Shown here piece by piece: positions 34,904 through 43,269 of a DNA stretch of 64,000 nucleotides; position 1 is the first letter of the stretch, and each line of letters starts with the position of its first letter. Location: NCBI RefSeq assembly GCF_028369135.1, contig NZ_JAPWHW010000008.1:143263-207262 (forward strand). The letters are read 5' to 3'. Made by a program: the position numbers and the translations under genes. The DNA comes from Roseovarius sp. ZX-A-9 (GTDB lineage Bacteria > Pseudomonadota > Alphaproteobacteria > Rhodobacterales > Rhodobacteraceae). The notes beneath the pieces were generated by a model that was not told the DNA's origin, did no database searches, and worked only from the letters and a program-made list of their open reading frames with translations.

Positions 34904-36150
34904 CACGTTATTCCGCTTTCAACCTGCTGCGCGAAGGTCTGCGCGATCACACCGGATGGGGCAAGGCATGGCGCTCCCCTGCCCCCAAATCCTCTTATGA
35001 CGCCGTGATCATCGGTGCCGGTGGCCATGGCTTGGCCACCGCGTATTACCTGGCCAAGAACCACGGCCTGACCAATGTTGCGGTGCTCGAAAAAGGCTGG
35101 CTTGGTGGCGGCAATACCGGGCGCAACACCACCGTGATCCGCTCGAACTATTTCTATCCGGAAAGTGCAGCGCTTTATGATCTTTCGGTCAGGCTCTACG
35201 AAAACCTGTCGCGCGATTTGAATTACAACGTCATGTTCTCTCAGCGTGGCATGGTTGTGACCGCGCATTCCGACCCCGAGATGGAAATGGCGGCGCGGCA
35301 GGTCAACGCCATGCGGCTCAACGGGGTCGATGCGGAACTGCTTGACCGCGACCAAGTTCGCAAACTGGCGCCCTTGCTCAACTTCCGCCCCGACATGCGC
35401 GCACCGATCCACGGTGGCGTTCTGCAACCCCGTGCAGGCACCGGACGGCACGACGCCGTAGCATGGGGCTATGCCCGTGCGGCGGACGCCCTGGGCGTCG
35501 ACATCATCCAGAATTGCGAGGTTCAGGACTTCATCATGGAGGCCGGGCGTTGCGTCGGCGTTCACACGTCACAGGGTGACATTCGCGCCGGTGTCGTTGG
35601 TGCGGCCGTGGCCGGGCACTCCTCCGTCATCGCCAAGATGGCCGGGTATGATCTGCCGATCACCTCTTACGCCTTGCAGGCTTTCGTGTCGGAACCGCTC
35701 AAGCCGGTGCTGGATACGGTCGTGCTCTGCCCGCCTTTCGGCACCTATGTCAGCCAGTCCGACAAGGGTGGGCTGGTGATCGGCGGCGGGCTGGACCGCA
35801 TCCCGTCTTACGGGCAGCGTGGCAACTTGCCAGTGCAGGAAACCGTGCTGGCCGGGTTGGTCGAGATGATGCCCGCGCTCGCTTCGGTCAAATTGCTGCG
35901 CCATTGGGCGGGCATCGTGGATGTGACGCCCGACAGTTCGCCTATCATCGGGCCGTCCGGCGTCGACGGGCTTTACCTCAATTGCGGCTGGGGCACGGGC
36001 GGGTTCAAGGCGATCCCGGCGGGCGGGTATCTGTTTGCCCATATCCTCGCGACCGGCTCCCACCACGAGATCAGCCGCCCGTTTGACCGCAGCCGATTCG
36101 TGACGGGGCACCTGATCGACGAAGGCGCGGCCTCTGGCATCGCACATTAG
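34900..36150 (+). CDS. soxB: Sarcosine oxidase beta subunit-like flavoprotein
   Basis: 416 residues. The dinucleotide fold is AVIIGAGGHGLATAYYLAK, and NTGRNTTVIRSNYFYP is the SoxB signature. His184 in GTGRHDAVAWGYAR sits where the covalent FMN is attached in heterotetrameric sarcosine oxidase. The C-terminal DVTPDSSPIIGP and GWGTGGFKAIPAGG close the fold. The subunit oxidises sarcosine-type secondary amines. It is followed by soxD, soxA and soxG, the full heterotetramer order. Whether the substrate is sarcosine itself is open. Confidence 0.92.
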   Translation: MTRYSAFNLLREGLRDHTGWGKAWRSPAPKSSYDAVIIGAGGHGLATAYYLAKNHGLTNVAVLEKGWLGGGNTGRNTTVIRSNYFYPESAALYDLSVRLYENLSRDLNYNVMFSQRGMVVTAHSDPEMEMAARQVNAMRLNGVDAELLDRDQVRKLAPLLNFRPDMRAPIHGGVLQPRAGTGRHDAVAWGYARAADALGVDIIQNCEVQDFIMEAGRCVGVHTSQGDIRAGVVGAAVAGHSSVIAKMAGYDLPITSYALQAFVSEPLKPVLDTVVLCPPFGTYVSQSDKGGLVIGGGLDRIPSYGQRGNLPVQETVLAGLVEMMPALASVKLLRHWAGIVDVTPDSSPIIGPSGVDGLYLNCGWGTGGFKAIPAGGYLFAHILATGSHHEISRPFDRSRFVTGHLIDEGAASGIAH

Positions 36151-36159
36151 GACAGGCAC

Positions 36160-36426
36160 ATGCAGATTTTCCCATGCCCCTTTTGCGGCCCCCGCAACGA
36201 GACCGAGTTCCACTTTGCCGGCGAGTTGGGCAAGGTCAGACCCGCGACAGATGAAAAGATCGCGGCGCAGGACTGGGCCACCTATCTTTATGCCCAGCGC
36301 AACGACAAGGGCCTCGTGCGCGAGGTCTGGATACATCTGACCTGTTCGGAATTGTTCGTGATGGAGCGCGACAGCGAGACCATGAAAGTGCTGGGTAGTC
36401 GATCCCTACGAGAGGATGCGCAATGA
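36160..36426 (+). CDS. soxD: Sarcosine oxidase delta subunit-like protein
   Basis: 88 residues. The zinc knuckle has Cys6 and Cys9 (CPFCGPRNETEF), as in SoxD. The second pair appears as His59 and Cys62 in WIHLTCSELFV, where the usual spacing is His-x3-Cys with a Gly before the Cys. The zinc site therefore has a one-residue deletion, and the C-terminal loop differs from typical SoxD. The gene is 9 bp after soxB and its TGA overlaps the soxA ATG. Confidence 0.85.
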   Translation: MQIFPCPFCGPRNETEFHFAGELGKVRPATDEKIAAQDWATYLYAQRNDKGLVREVWIHLTCSELFVMERDSETMKVLGSRSLREDAQ

Positions 36427-39218
36427 CCTCGCATCGCACGACTCGGGTCGCATTGATCGACCGCTCGAAACCGCTCCGCTTCTCCTTCGATGGTAAGGAA
36501 TACCAGGGCTACGAGGGCGACACCCTGGCATCTGCTCTGCTTGCCAATGGCGTGCGCGTCATGGGGCGCAGTTTCAAATACCACCGCCCCCGCGGGCCGT
36601 GGGGGGCGTGGGTCGATGACCCCAATGCGATCATGACCGTGACCCTGAACGGACACTCGTTCCCCAATTGTCCGGCAACCTCCACGCCGCTGGTGGAGGG
36701 CATGCAGGCCCGCTCGGTCAATGCCTGGCCTTCGGCGGCCTTCGATATCAAGAGCGGGCTGGACCTGTTCCACCGCTGGCTGAGCGCCGGGTTCTATTAC
36801 AAGACCTTCATGTGGCCCAACTGGCACCTGTTCGAGCCGATAATCCGCAAAATGGCCGGTCTGGGCGATATCAGCCGCGATGTGCTGGAGGGCTACAGCG
36901 CAGATCAGGTCTTTGACCATTGCGAGTTGCTGGTGATCGGCGGCGGCGCTGCGGGGCTTGCTGCCGCCCGCGCAGCAGCCGAGGCGGGCAAGGGTGTCGT
37001 GCTGGTCGAGGATCACCCGGTTCTGGGTGGCGGGCTGCACCAGATGGCGGAGGTTGAAGGCCTTGCACCCGCCGACTGGATCGCGGAGCAGGTCAACGCG
37101 ATCACCTCCGCAGGCGGGCGCATCCTGACCGCGACCACGGCGTTCGGCGTCTATGATCACGGGTTGGTTGGCCTTGCCGAAAATGGCCCCTTTGGAACCG
37201 CGCCGCGCCTGCATCGGATGCGCGCGGACCGGATCGTGCTCGCCACTGGCGCGCTGGACCGGCCCATTACCTTTGCGGGCAATGACCGCCCCGGCGTGAT
37301 GGCCATGGATGGGGCCTGCGAATATCTGGCGCGCTACGGCGTGCTTGTGGGGCGCAAGATTGCTCTGGTCTCCAATAACAGCCTGGCCGATGCGGCGGAG
37401 GTGTTGCTGGCAGAAGCCGGGGCGCAGGTTCTCCGCCTGCCCCCCCATGATGGCCCCATGCAGGCATTGGGCGGCAAACGGATCAAGGGGATTGCCCAAG
37501 GGGCAAAGCGCCATGATGTCGATACCATCCTTGCATCAGGCGGCATGACCCCACTTGTGCATCTGTGGCGCCATGCGGGCGGCAAGCTGAACTGGTGCGA
37601 GACACGGCAAGCGTTTCTGCCGGGCGCCGCTCCGGATGGAATGGTTGCCGTCGGCGCCGTGAACGGGGCGTTTGATCTGGACGTTTCCTTGTCCGAGGCC
37701 CGCGCCGCCGGGAACGGCAAGTCGCCGGACCTGTCGCCTACCAGCTATGCACTTACCCCGCTCTGGCCTGATCCGGGCAGCAAAGGGCGGCAGTGGATCG
37801 ACTTCCAGCATGACGTGACGCTCAAGGATGTCGAACTGGCTGCGCGCGAAAACTATGTCTCGGTCGAGCACCTCAAACGCTACACCACCCTTGGCATGGC
37901 CTCCGATCAGGGCAAGACTTCGAACATGGCGGGGCTGGCTGCAATGGCCGCCGTACAGGGTCGCCCCCTGCCCGAGGTTGGTACGACAACCTTCCGTCCG
38001 CCATTCGTGCCCGTACCGCTCGAGATGTACCATGGCCACCACGGCAAACAGCTCTGGCACCCGCTCAAGCGACTGGCGCTGGAACCCCAGCACCGCGCGG
38101 CCGGGGCCGCCCTAGGCGAATATGGTGGCTGGCTGCGGCCCGGATGGTACGGCAAAGGCGAGGCCAAGCAGCTGATCCACCAAGAGGTTCTGACCGCGCG
38201 CGGCTCGGCGGGGATCTTTGACGCCTCGCCTCTTGGCACGATCGAAGTGATGGGGCCCGACGCCGAGACATTCGTGAACTTCATCTACTACAATACGATC
38301 CGTACACTGAAGCCGGGCCACATCCGCTATGGTTTCATGCTGACTGAAGGTGGCATCGTCCTTGATGACGGGGTGATTACACGCCTAGATCAGAACCGCT
38401 TTGTCATTTCCTGCTCTTCCAGCCACGTCGATAGCGTTCGCACGCATCTTGAGGCTTGGCGGCAGGACGGCAATAACCCTGACCGGATCTTCGTCCATGA
38501 CCAGACGCAGCATTGGGCGACGGTCACCATCGCAGGTCCGAAAGCGCGCGAAATCCTTGCCGCGCTGGCGCTTGATGTTGACCTGTCCGCCAAAGCCTTT
38601 CCCCATATGACCCTGCAAGAGACGCATTTCGAGGAGACCCCCATGCGCATCGCACGGGTCAGTTTCACCGGCGATCTCAGCTACGAACTCTCTGTTAGAT
38701 GCGCCAAGGCCCCCGCGCTCTGGGAGGCCGTAGTGAAGGCCGGTCAGGCACTGGGGGCGGCCCCGATCGGGATCGAGGCGCTTTCGATCCTGCGCGCGGA
38801 GAAGGGCTATATCATGGTCGGCAAGGACACCGACGGCGAAACCATGCCCCATGATCTCGGCTTTGGCGTCCCGCGCCTCAATAAATCCTCGGCCTTCATC
38901 GGTGATCGCAGCCTGCATTGCGACAAGGCCAATGCAACCAACCGCAAGACACTGGTCGGGCTCGCGGTCCCCACGGGTGCTCCCCCCTTGACCACAGGCG
39001 CTCATCTTGTCGACGGCACGCCGCCCCGCTCGCAAGGCTATGTCACCTCCAGCTATGAAAGCCCGACACTAGACCGGCCCGTTGCCCTCGGGCTGGTCGA
39101 AAACGGGGCAGCGCGGATCGGGGAAACCGTCTCGGTCTGGCATTTGGGCGACATTCGAGAGGCCACGATATGCGCCCCTTGTGCTTTCGACCCCGAAGGA
39201 GAGCGACTCCATGCGTGA
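36423..39218 (+). CDS. soxA: Sarcosine oxidase alpha subunit-like protein
   Basis: 931 residues, within the range of TSOX alpha. An N-terminal Fer2_4-like domain (GDTLASALLANGVRVMGRSF) precedes an NAD-binding disulfide-reductase domain (LLVIGGGAAGLAAARAAAEA; ATGALDRPITFAGNDRPGV). The C-terminal GcvT-type folate domain (from about residue 570) includes SLGIEALSILRAEKGYIMVG-like sequence. It takes formaldehyde-level carbon from the amine oxidation to 5,10-methylene-THF. It overlaps soxD by ATGA and soxG by 8 bp. Confidence 0.92.
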   Translation: MTSHRTTRVALIDRSKPLRFSFDGKEYQGYEGDTLASALLANGVRVMGRSFKYHRPRGPWGAWVDDPNAIMTVTLNGHSFPNCPATSTPLVEGMQARSVNAWPSAAFDIKSGLDLFHRWLSAGFYYKTFMWPNWHLFEPIIRKMAGLGDISRDVLEGYSADQVFDHCELLVIGGGAAGLAAARAAAEAGKGVVLVEDHPVLGGGLHQMAEVEGLAPADWIAEQVNAITSAGGRILTATTAFGVYDHGLVGLAENGPFGTAPRLHRMRADRIVLATGALDRPITFAGNDRPGVMAMDGACEYLARYGVLVGRKIALVSNNSLADAAEVLLAEAGAQVLRLPPHDGPMQALGGKRIKGIAQGAKRHDVDTILASGGMTPLVHLWRHAGGKLNWCETRQAFLPGAAPDGMVAVGAVNGAFDLDVSLSEARAAGNGKSPDLSPTSYALTPLWPDPGSKGRQWIDFQHDVTLKDVELAARENYVSVEHLKRYTTLGMASDQGKTSNMAGLAAMAAVQGRPLPEVGTTTFRPPFVPVPLEMYHGHHGKQLWHPLKRLALEPQHRAAGAALGEYGGWLRPGWYGKGEAKQLIHQEVLTARGSAGIFDASPLGTIEVMGPDAETFVNFIYYNTIRTLKPGHIRYGFMLTEGGIVLDDGVITRLDQNRFVISCSSSHVDSVRTHLEAWRQDGNNPDRIFVHDQTQHWATVTIAGPKAREILAALALDVDLSAKAFPHMTLQETHFEETPMRIARVSFTGDLSYELSVRCAKAPALWEAVVKAGQALGAAPIGIEALSILRAEKGYIMVGKDTDGETMPHDLGFGVPRLNKSSAFIGDRSLHCDKANATNRKTLVGLAVPTGAPPLTTGAHLVDGTPPRSQGYVTSSYESPTLDRPVALGLVENGAARIGETVSVWHLGDIREATICAPCAFDPEGERLHA

Positions 39219-39720
39219 CGACAGTGGAAAATGGGACGCCCCGCTCCCCAGCGGTTACGTCCACGATGCAAACGGCATGACACTTGCCGCCGTCACCCTG
39301 GCGCGGCAGGTGCTGATCTCTGGCCCGGACGTTCTGACGCAAACAAAGCAACCAATCGCAGGCTGGCCGGACATCGTGACGGCTGACAGCTATGCCCTGT
39401 CCGTCCGCCGGGACCGCGTGTTGCTGGTCAACGGCCCCACCGTGTCGGAAGGCTGGCATGACGACATCGGTCAGGCGGTCTCGGACGCCAGCGATGCCTA
39501 TGCGGTGTTCGACGTTAGTGGGGAACGATCGCTGGAAGTCCTGAAACGCGGCGCGGAGCTGAATCTGGATGTCCCCTCCAGATCCGTCGCGCGGCTGCTC
39601 TTTGGTCTTGGTGTGTTTCTCTACAGGTACGAGATGGAAAACAGCTTCCGGATTCACGTTGCAAGCGCCCACGCCGAAACATTGGTCAAGAGCCTGGAGG
39701 GCGCGATCGCTGCTTGTTAA
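39211..39720 (+). CDS. soxG: Sarcosine oxidase gamma subunit-like protein
   Basis: 169 residues from the ATG at 39211, with GAAGGAGAG in the end of soxA. Sequence is diverse in this family. The Leu-rich C-terminal part (VFDVSGERSLEVLKRGAELN, SVARLLFGLGVFLYRYE) has the GcvT-like fold of SoxG, with the paired Leu and Arg. Slightly short compared with usual SoxG (about 180-200). It completes the soxBDAG order. Confidence 0.85.
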   Translation: MRDDSGKWDAPLPSGYVHDANGMTLAAVTLARQVLISGPDVLTQTKQPIAGWPDIVTADSYALSVRRDRVLLVNGPTVSEGWHDDIGQAVSDASDAYAVFDVSGERSLEVLKRGAELNLDVPSRSVARLLFGLGVFLYRYEMENSFRIHVASAHAETLVKSLEGAIAAC

Positions 39721-39783
39721 CCCCTTTGGGCGGGCATTGTCGCCAGCTACGTCCAGTTCGTAAGGCGGGAAACCGCATGAAGG

Positions 39784-40239
39784 TTAGGGCATGCGGCGCG
39801 CGGCAAAGAACGCCTTAAGCAGGGTTTCTGCCGCCTCTGCCGCGATTCCGTCGTAGATCTCGAGCGCGTGGTGGCTCTGGCTTTGCGAAAACACCCGCGC
39901 GCCATGCAGCACGCCGCCCGATTTAGGATCAGACGCGCCGAAATACAGCTTAGCCACGCGCGCGGCGGCGATGGCGGCGGCGCACATGGCGCAAGGTTCC
40001 AGCGTGACATAGAGCGCATAGCCCGGCAACCGCTCGGAGCCTGCGGCAGCACAGGCGGCGCGAATCGCCAGAATTTCGGCATGGGCTGTCGGATCACATA
40101 ACTCGCGGGTGCGGTTGCCGGCCCGGGCCGCCACCTGCCCGTCCGGCGCGATCAGCACAGCGCCCACGGGTACCTCGCCGCGTGCCGCCGCCGCGCGGGC
40201 CTCGTCAAGGGCGATATCCATGTGGCTGGTAAAACTCAT
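39784..40239 (-). CDS. tadA: tRNA-specific adenosine deaminase (TadA family)
   Basis: 151 residues from MSFTSHMDIAL (an alternative ATG is at 40257). The zinc and catalytic motifs of TadA are AHAEILAIR and LEPCAMCAAAI. TadA deaminates A34 to inosine in tRNA(Arg). Guanine deaminase-type variants share the fold, but the SDPKSGGVLHGA loop is TadA-like. It is divergent from the pseudouridine synthase gene with 63 bp between. Confidence 0.9.
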   Translation of the reverse strand: MSFTSHMDIALDEARAAAARGEVPVGAVLIAPDGQVAARAGNRTRELCDPTAHAEILAIRAACAAAGSERLPGYALYVTLEPCAMCAAAIAAARVAKLYFGASDPKSGGVLHGARVFSQSQSHHALEIYDGIAAEAAETLLKAFFAARRMP

Positions 40240-40302
40240 GGGGATGTCCTGCCGCACGATCTGTGCTTTCGCAAGGGCCGCATTTCAGCTAAGCGAGGCG
40301 AC

Positions 40303-41094
40303 ATGAGTCAAAAGCCCCCTCCCGGCGACCGTATCGCCAAAGTCATCGCCCGCGCCGGCGTCGCCAGTCGCCGTGAAGCCGAGCGGATGATCGAGGCCGG
40401 CCGTGTCACCGTCAATGGCGTCAAGATCGACCGTGCCGCGCTTAATGTCACCGACAAGGACCGCATTGCCGTTGACGGCAAACCGCTGAATGCCCCGGAG
40501 CCGCCTCGGCTCTGGCTGTATCACAAGCCTGCGGGCTTGGTGACGTCGGCGCGCGACGAACAGGGGCGCGAGACGATTTTCGACGCCCTGCCCGATGACA
40601 TGCCACGTGTGATCAGCGTCGGGCGGCTCGATATTTCGTCAGAGGGTTTGCTGTTGCTGACCAATGATGGCGGCATCAAGCGGCGGCTGGAACTGCCCAG
40701 CACCGGCTGGCTGCGCAAGTACCGCGTACGGGTCAAGGGCCGCCCCACCGACGACACTTTCGCGCCATTGCGCAAGGGGCTGACGCTGGATGGCGAGCGT
40801 TTCCAGCCGATGACCGTGACGCTGGACCGCCAGACCGGCGCCAACGCATGGGCCACGGTGTCGCTGCGCGAGGGCAAGAACCGCGAAGTGCGCCGCGCGA
40901 TGGAAGCGGTCGGGCTGGTGGTCAACCGCCTGATCCGGGTGTCCTACGGGCCGTTCCAACTGGCGCAGCTGAAGCCCGGTGCGGTCGAGGAAGTGCGCCC
41001 GCGCGTACTGCGCGACCAATTGGGGATGGAGGACAAGGGTGCCAAGCCCAAGGCCGACCGTCCAGCGCCCCAGCGCAAGCGCCGCACCACCTGA
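40303..41094 (+). CDS. RsuA/RluB/RluE-family pseudouridine synthase
   Basis: 263 residues from the ATG at 40303. An N-terminal S4 domain (ASRREAERMIEAGRVTVNG) precedes the synthase domain with the catalytic GRLDISSEGLLLLTNDG motif (Asp), and LREGKNREVRRAMEAVG is conserved. A basic Lys/Arg tail of about 30 residues ends the protein. RluB-type (23S rRNA 2605 region) is most likely from the S4 plus GRLD form; an exact target cannot be set. Confidence 0.9.
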   Translation: MSQKPPPGDRIAKVIARAGVASRREAERMIEAGRVTVNGVKIDRAALNVTDKDRIAVDGKPLNAPEPPRLWLYHKPAGLVTSARDEQGRETIFDALPDDMPRVISVGRLDISSEGLLLLTNDGGIKRRLELPSTGWLRKYRVRVKGRPTDDTFAPLRKGLTLDGERFQPMTVTLDRQTGANAWATVSLREGKNREVRRAMEAVGLVVNRLIRVSYGPFQLAQLKPGAVEEVRPRVLRDQLGMEDKGAKPKADRPAPQRKRRTT

Positions 41095-41195
41095 CTAGGG
41101 AACCCCAAGTCAACTTGCGAAGTTAGAAATTGACAAAGCGGCCTATAACCGGGTCAAACCGGTGGTCTGTTCATTCGACTTTGGGGAATACTTAG

Positions 41196-42014
41196 ATGGC
41201 AGATCTATTGACCGCAGAAAACCTCGGCAATCTGCTGATGCTGTGTTTTCTTCAGGCCGTACTGGGCTTTGACAACCTTCTATACATCTCGATCGAATCC
41301 CAACGTGCGCCCGCGGCCATGCAAAAGGCAGTGCGTATGTGGGGGATCATCATCGCGGTGGTCCTGCGGGTGGTGCTGTTGTTCGTGATGATCAAGCTGA
41401 TCGACGCGATGGCCGCCCCGTTTTTCGTGCTCAACTGGCCCGGCGTGATCGAGGGCGGTGTGAATTTCGCCACCTGCGTCTTTGTCTTTGGCGGAGTGTT
41501 CATCATTCATACGGCCGTTCAAGAGATCGGACACATGCTGAGCGTGAAACACCTGAATGCCGATCTGGCCGACAAAGGTGGCAAATCAGCGGTCAAGGTT
41601 ATCGCCCTCATCGTCGTCACCAATCTCATCTTTTCGTTCGATTCCGTGCTCTCGGCACTGGCGATCACCGATGTCTTTCCGATCCTGGCCTTTGCCATCA
41701 TCCTGTCGGGGCTGGCGATGTTGGTGCTCGCTGATGGGGTTACGCGGTTTTTAGAGAAAAATCGCATGTACGAGGTTCTCGGCCTCTTCATCCTGCTGAT
41801 CGTCGGCGTTGTGCTGCTGGGTGAGGCTGGTCAAGCTGCGGCGCATGCAATGCATGACGACACGCTGGCGCTGAAATTCTTTGGCTACGAAGTGGTGCCG
41901 ATGTCCAAGACCACGTTCTATTTCAGCGTGCTGGTTCTGGTCGCAGTCGAAGTCATCCAATCGGGCTATACCCGCAAGCTGAATGCGCAGCGTCGCACCG
42001 GCGCCCAGCACTGA
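41196..42014 (+). CDS. TerC-family membrane protein
   Basis: A 272-residue integral membrane protein of the TerC family with about seven to eight helices. Conserved acidic residues sit in membrane segments: LQAVLGFDNLLYISI (residues about 18-33) and NLIFSFDSVLSALAITD. The family includes the tellurite-resistance core protein and manganese exporters. Here it heads a seven-gene array of toxic-anion and membrane-stress genes. A near-promoter TTGACA occurs at 41129-41134. Confidence 0.9.
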   Translation: MADLLTAENLGNLLMLCFLQAVLGFDNLLYISIESQRAPAAMQKAVRMWGIIIAVVLRVVLLFVMIKLIDAMAAPFFVLNWPGVIEGGVNFATCVFVFGGVFIIHTAVQEIGHMLSVKHLNADLADKGGKSAVKVIALIVVTNLIFSFDSVLSALAITDVFPILAFAIILSGLAMLVLADGVTRFLEKNRMYEVLGLFILLIVGVVLLGEAGQAAAHAMHDDTLALKFFGYEVVPMSKTTFYFSVLVLVAVEVIQSGYTRKLNAQRRTGAQH

Positions 42015-42134
42015 GGAGCGCACCGCACCCGTTAGGGGAAAGACCACACGCAGGTTCCCCCTAGCAACCGGCCCCGCCATCACCTAGGTTTTAAAAGAGC
42101 CGCCGACAGACAGAAACGGACTAACGACACCGCA

Positions 42135-42353
42135 ATGGCACGTGTATTACTACTGGTTTGCGCGGCAATGGTATTGGTCGCATTGGCCGCGATGGTCGTC
42201 TCGACCGTATCGCACGCCGCCCAGGACAGCCGCGCGTTGGCGCGAAACGTGTCGGAAAGTGTAGCAAGGAGGACGACAGTGCAGAAAATCAGCTTCGTGG
42301 CGCTCCTTGTGCTTATGCTCGGTGTGACCAGCGGCCTGCTCGGAGGGCTTTGA
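42135..42353 (+). CDS. Small two-TM membrane protein
   Basis: A 72-residue hypothetical protein. Two hydrophobic helices (about 3-25 and 50-70) flank a short charged segment (SRALARNVSESVARRT). No family is recognised. It lies between terC and xpaC, 5 bp before the latter, and is likely part of the same operon. Confidence 0.7.
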   Translation: MARVLLLVCAAMVLVALAAMVVSTVSHAAQDSRALARNVSESVARRTTVQKISFVALLVLMLGVTSGLLGGL

Positions 42354-42358
42354 CAGGC

Positions 42359-43255
42359 ATGGCGCAGAAATTTGGCGGTAAATTCAGCCCGGACGGATCC
42401 GACCCCGCGGATAGCGGCGCACCGCGCCGCGCATCGGTGCGGGTCGATCCCGCTGGCGCGCGCGCGAACCTTATGTTCCTGCCTGCGGTGCTGGTTCTGT
42501 TCACTTCGCTCACCTCGGGCGCGGCCGGTCTGACTCTGGGCGCCCTGGCCGCCGCAGTGCTGGCGCTCTCGGCCTGGCTCTTGCGCGAAGGGCTACGCGC
42601 CGAGGCGGAATTTGCCAGCCGCAAGGTGGCGCGCGCGCCGGGCATCCCACGCAAGCTGTTTTCCTCCGTCCTTGCCGGACTGGGCATCGCCATCGCCGCC
42701 TACAAGGTCGAGCCGGGGCTGATTGCACCGCTGCTTTTTGGCGCGGTCACCACCGGGTTGCACATCTTTTCCTTTGGCCTTGACCCGATGAAATCCAAGG
42801 GAATGGAAGGGATCGACCAGTTCCAGACCGACAGGGTCGTGCGCGCCGTCGAAAAGGCCGAGGCCCATCTGGCCGCAATGCGTGACGCGATCAAGCGCGC
42901 AGGCGACCGGCAGGTAGAGGCCCGGCTGGAGCGGTTCCACGATACGGTGCGCGACATGCTGCGCACCATCGAAGAAGACCCGCGTGACCTGACCGCGGCC
43001 CGCAAGTTCATCGGCGTCTACTTGGTGGGCGCGCGCGACGCGACGATCAAGTTCGCCGATATCTACGCCCGCAGCGCCGACAAGCAGGCGCGCCAGGATT
43101 ACCTGACGCTGCTGAGCGATCTTGAAACGAATTTCGATGCCAAGACCCAGAAACTCCTGCGCGACAGCCATACCGATCTCGAGGTCGAGATCGAAGTGCT
43201 GCGCGAACGCCTTGAGCGCGAAGGCGTTCAACTGACCCGCAATTCCCCGAATTGA
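42359..43255 (+). CDS. XpaC-like 5-bromo-4-chloroindolyl phosphate hydrolysis family protein
   Basis: 298 residues from ATG 42359. The N-terminal part has hydrophobic helices (about 40-80 and 98-130), and the C-terminal part (about 150-290) is a charged helical coil (FQTDRVVRAVEKAEAHLAAM, DLTAARKFIGVYLVGARDA). The XpaC family is nearly always next to TelA, as here (14 bp). The historic XpaC name does not establish a phosphatase; a membrane scaffold role is more plausible. Confidence 0.82.
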   Translation: MAQKFGGKFSPDGSDPADSGAPRRASVRVDPAGARANLMFLPAVLVLFTSLTSGAAGLTLGALAAAVLALSAWLLREGLRAEAEFASRKVARAPGIPRKLFSSVLAGLGIAIAAYKVEPGLIAPLLFGAVTTGLHIFSFGLDPMKSKGMEGIDQFQTDRVVRAVEKAEAHLAAMRDAIKRAGDRQVEARLERFHDTVRDMLRTIEEDPRDLTAARKFIGVYLVGARDATIKFADIYARSADKQARQDYLTLLSDLETNFDAKTQKLLRDSHTDLEVEIEVLRERLEREGVQLTRNSPN

Positions 43256-43269
43256 GAGGATACCACACC

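Noticed and set aside
41102..41190. Inverted repeat CCCCAAGTC / GACTTTGGGG before terC
   Set aside because: The arms differ by an inserted base and are 80 bp apart; likely chance.
42359..43255. Phosphatase function for the XpaC homologue
   Set aside because: No phosphatase motif is visible; the family name comes from an indirect plate phenotype.
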